A DNA stretch of 64,000 bases. Origin: JBJSXJ01 sp044235425. GTDB taxonomy: Bacteria; Planctomycetota; Planctomycetia; Pirellulales; Pirellulaceae. Of the stretch, positions 63,019-64,000 are shown one piece after another. The notes under the pieces were generated by a model. The model did no database searches. It was not told the DNA's origin and saw nothing but the letters and a program-made list of their open reading frames with translations. The stretch lies in NCBI GenBank assembly GCA_044235425.1, contig JBIIHW010000005.1, positions 62,001 through 126,000 on the forward strand. Reading direction: 5' to 3'. How positions within the stretch are numbered: the first letter of the stretch is position 1; the number at the start of each line of letters is the position of its first letter. The translations under genes were made by a program, and so were the position numbers.

Positions 63019-64000
63019 ATGAAAGCTCTCAGGACACGCAATCTGCTTCGCAGTCGAAAGTTCACCATCGCCTGCAGTGCGGGTTTTGCACTGCTGGGAC
63101 TGCTGCTTTTGCTGCCTTTTTGGCGATCTCCGGCGACTCGAACGGTTCGTATGAGTGCGGGTCCCGTGACTACTCGACTGCACAAAATTGCCGCCTGGAT
63201 GTGTGAAAAAGCGGCACAAAATGAACTGGATGTCCGTCTCGTCCCGACCGCCGGCGCGCAGCGATCCCTGGAGCTACTTCAATCGAACGAGCTGGATGCG
63301 GCGATCGTCAGCAATGGCGTCGTTGTCCCGCACGATGATAACATCGTCGTGCTCGCCGCCGCTCAGCTGGAGACGGTTCATGTTCTAGTCCGCCGAGATT
63401 TAGCGGCATCAGGTCCGCTGTTGCAAGCGATCCGAGGAAAAAAGGTGAATCTGGGAGAACGTGGAAGTACGGAATGGCTGTTAAGCCACGATCTGCTCAC
63501 CTTTGCTCGCGTCGCTCTACCCGCGGATTCCCAGCCAGGGGATTTTATTCCAGTCGAGTTATCGAAGGCGGAGCTGCTCGCTCGATCGCAGGCTATTCAG
63601 CAGTCCACGGGGGCCAAAAAAGCAGAACTCCTGGCCGAATTACCTGATTGTTTGATCGTGCTGGCTCCGCTTCCTTCGCCCTTGGTTCAAAGCCTGATCG
63701 AAGCAGCGGACTACCAGATCCTGCCGCTGCGTGAGACCCGAGCCTTTCTGCTCGACCACATGCAAGATGGTCGGGATCAGAAAACGGTGCTGCAGCGAGA
63801 ATTTCTCGAGCCCACCGTGATTCCAAACTGTAGCTACTTTGCCCAAGAGGGGTATCCCGAGTCGGATTGTGAAACGATCGGTGTTCGCTCACTGCTCGTC
63901 GCGCGTAAAGATCTTTCCGCGATGATTGTCCAACGCCTGATGAAGACGATTCTGGCCAGTGACTTTGCGCATCGGTTTGCGACGAAGTCGCCGCGCGAAG
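63019..64000 (+). CDS. TAXI-family solute-binding protein, partial (3' end beyond window)
   Basis: Open frame from ATG 63019 to the right edge, 327 residues seen. N-terminal transmembrane anchor (FTIACSAGFALLGLLLLLPF) followed by VRMSAGPVTTRLHKIAAWMC, VRLVPTAGAQRSLELL and 'SNELDAAIVSNGVVVPHDD', the opening of TAXI/NMT1-type TRAP binding proteins. Later 'VLVRRDLAASGPLLQAIRGK', KVNLGERGSTEWLLSHDLL, 'PNCSYFAQEGYPESDCETIG' and 'VRSLLVARKDLSAMIVQRLM'. In planctomycetes such proteins may stay membrane-anchored rather than free. Ligand unknown. No permease is in view. Confidence 0.85.
   Translation, partial: MKALRTRNLLRSRKFTIACSAGFALLGLLLLLPFWRSPATRTVRMSAGPVTTRLHKIAAWMCEKAAQNELDVRLVPTAGAQRSLELLQSNELDAAIVSNGVVVPHDDNIVVLAAAQLETVHVLVRRDLAASGPLLQAIRGKKVNLGERGSTEWLLSHDLLTFARVALPADSQPGDFIPVELSKAELLARSQAIQQSTGAKKAELLAELPDCLIVLAPLPSPLVQSLIEAADYQILPLRETRAFLLDHMQDGRDQKTVLQREFLEPTVIPNCSYFAQEGYPESDCETIGVRSLLVARKDLSAMIVQRLMKTILASDFAHRFATKSPRE

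Overview
The window comes from a planctomycete chromosome, class Planctomycetia by gene content and 16S signatures (order not resolved by eye). The main evidence is families typical of that phylum: a 1,166-aa PVC-type dehydrogenase/HEAT/cytochrome c protein, two DUF1549/DUF1553 proteins, a DUF1501 protein, a DUF6800-like basic protein, membrane Ser/Thr kinases next to an ECF sigma factor, and a 16S rRNA gene with no 23S gene beside it. DNA is GC-rich, genes are long and often lack a strong Shine-Dalgarno, and both genes and intergenic DNA are full of short tandem repeats.

Layout. 1-9.6 kb, minus strand: L25 (cut by the left edge), methionine aminopeptidase, a CNNM/CBS protein fused to a PTS EIIA domain, an MBL-fold exonuclease, the giant cytochrome protein, an SGNH-like secreted protein and a DUF6800 protein. 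9.9-11.75 kb: a DMT transporter followed by 190-bp tandem repeats, a GC hairpin and a 29-bp repeat. 11.76-22.3 kb, minus strand: an RGG-rich low-complexity protein, then a run of sugar ABC genes (binding protein, ATPase, permease) continuing into a DUF1549/DUF1553 protein and an EF-hand lipoprotein. 22.5-24.5 kb: a beta-helix protein and an AroH-type chorismate mutase. 25.0-27.0 kb: a complete, free-standing 16S transcription unit with promoter, boxA and terminator.

27.2-35.4 kb: tRNA-dihydrouridine synthase, a large TPR/FG-GAP protein, a WYL regulator and a repeat-rich island holding a gene remnant. 35.4-44.7 kb: a Cache-type Ser/Thr kinase, a DASS transporter, and a five-gene signalling cluster (coiled-coil membrane protein, FHA-like protein, Ser/Thr kinase, ECF sigma factor, anti-sigma-like protein). 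45.2-54.9 kb: secreted DUF1549/DUF1553 plus DUF1501 pair, a C-terminal Hint-domain protein, a TPR-like secreted protein and a PQQ-type propeller. 55.0-64.0 kb: an overlapping three-gene operon with two beta-sandwich proteins and a P-loop NTPase, a Pro/Gln-rich repeat protein, a DRG-like GTPase, PolX, a second repeat island with 71-bp tandem units, and a TAXI-type binding protein cut by the right edge.

The most striking observation is that the sugar-binding protein at 18358-19518 reads as a natural circular permutation. Its membrane-anchored N-terminus carries what is normally the C-terminal part of the RbsB fold, and the canonical N-terminal segment comes last. The permease of the same operon carries an insertion of about 110 residues. 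Next in interest are the CNNM-EIIA fusion, the Hint domain with no cargo behind it, the beta-sandwich/P-loop operon, and in-frame minisatellites of 15 and 18 bp in at least nine genes.
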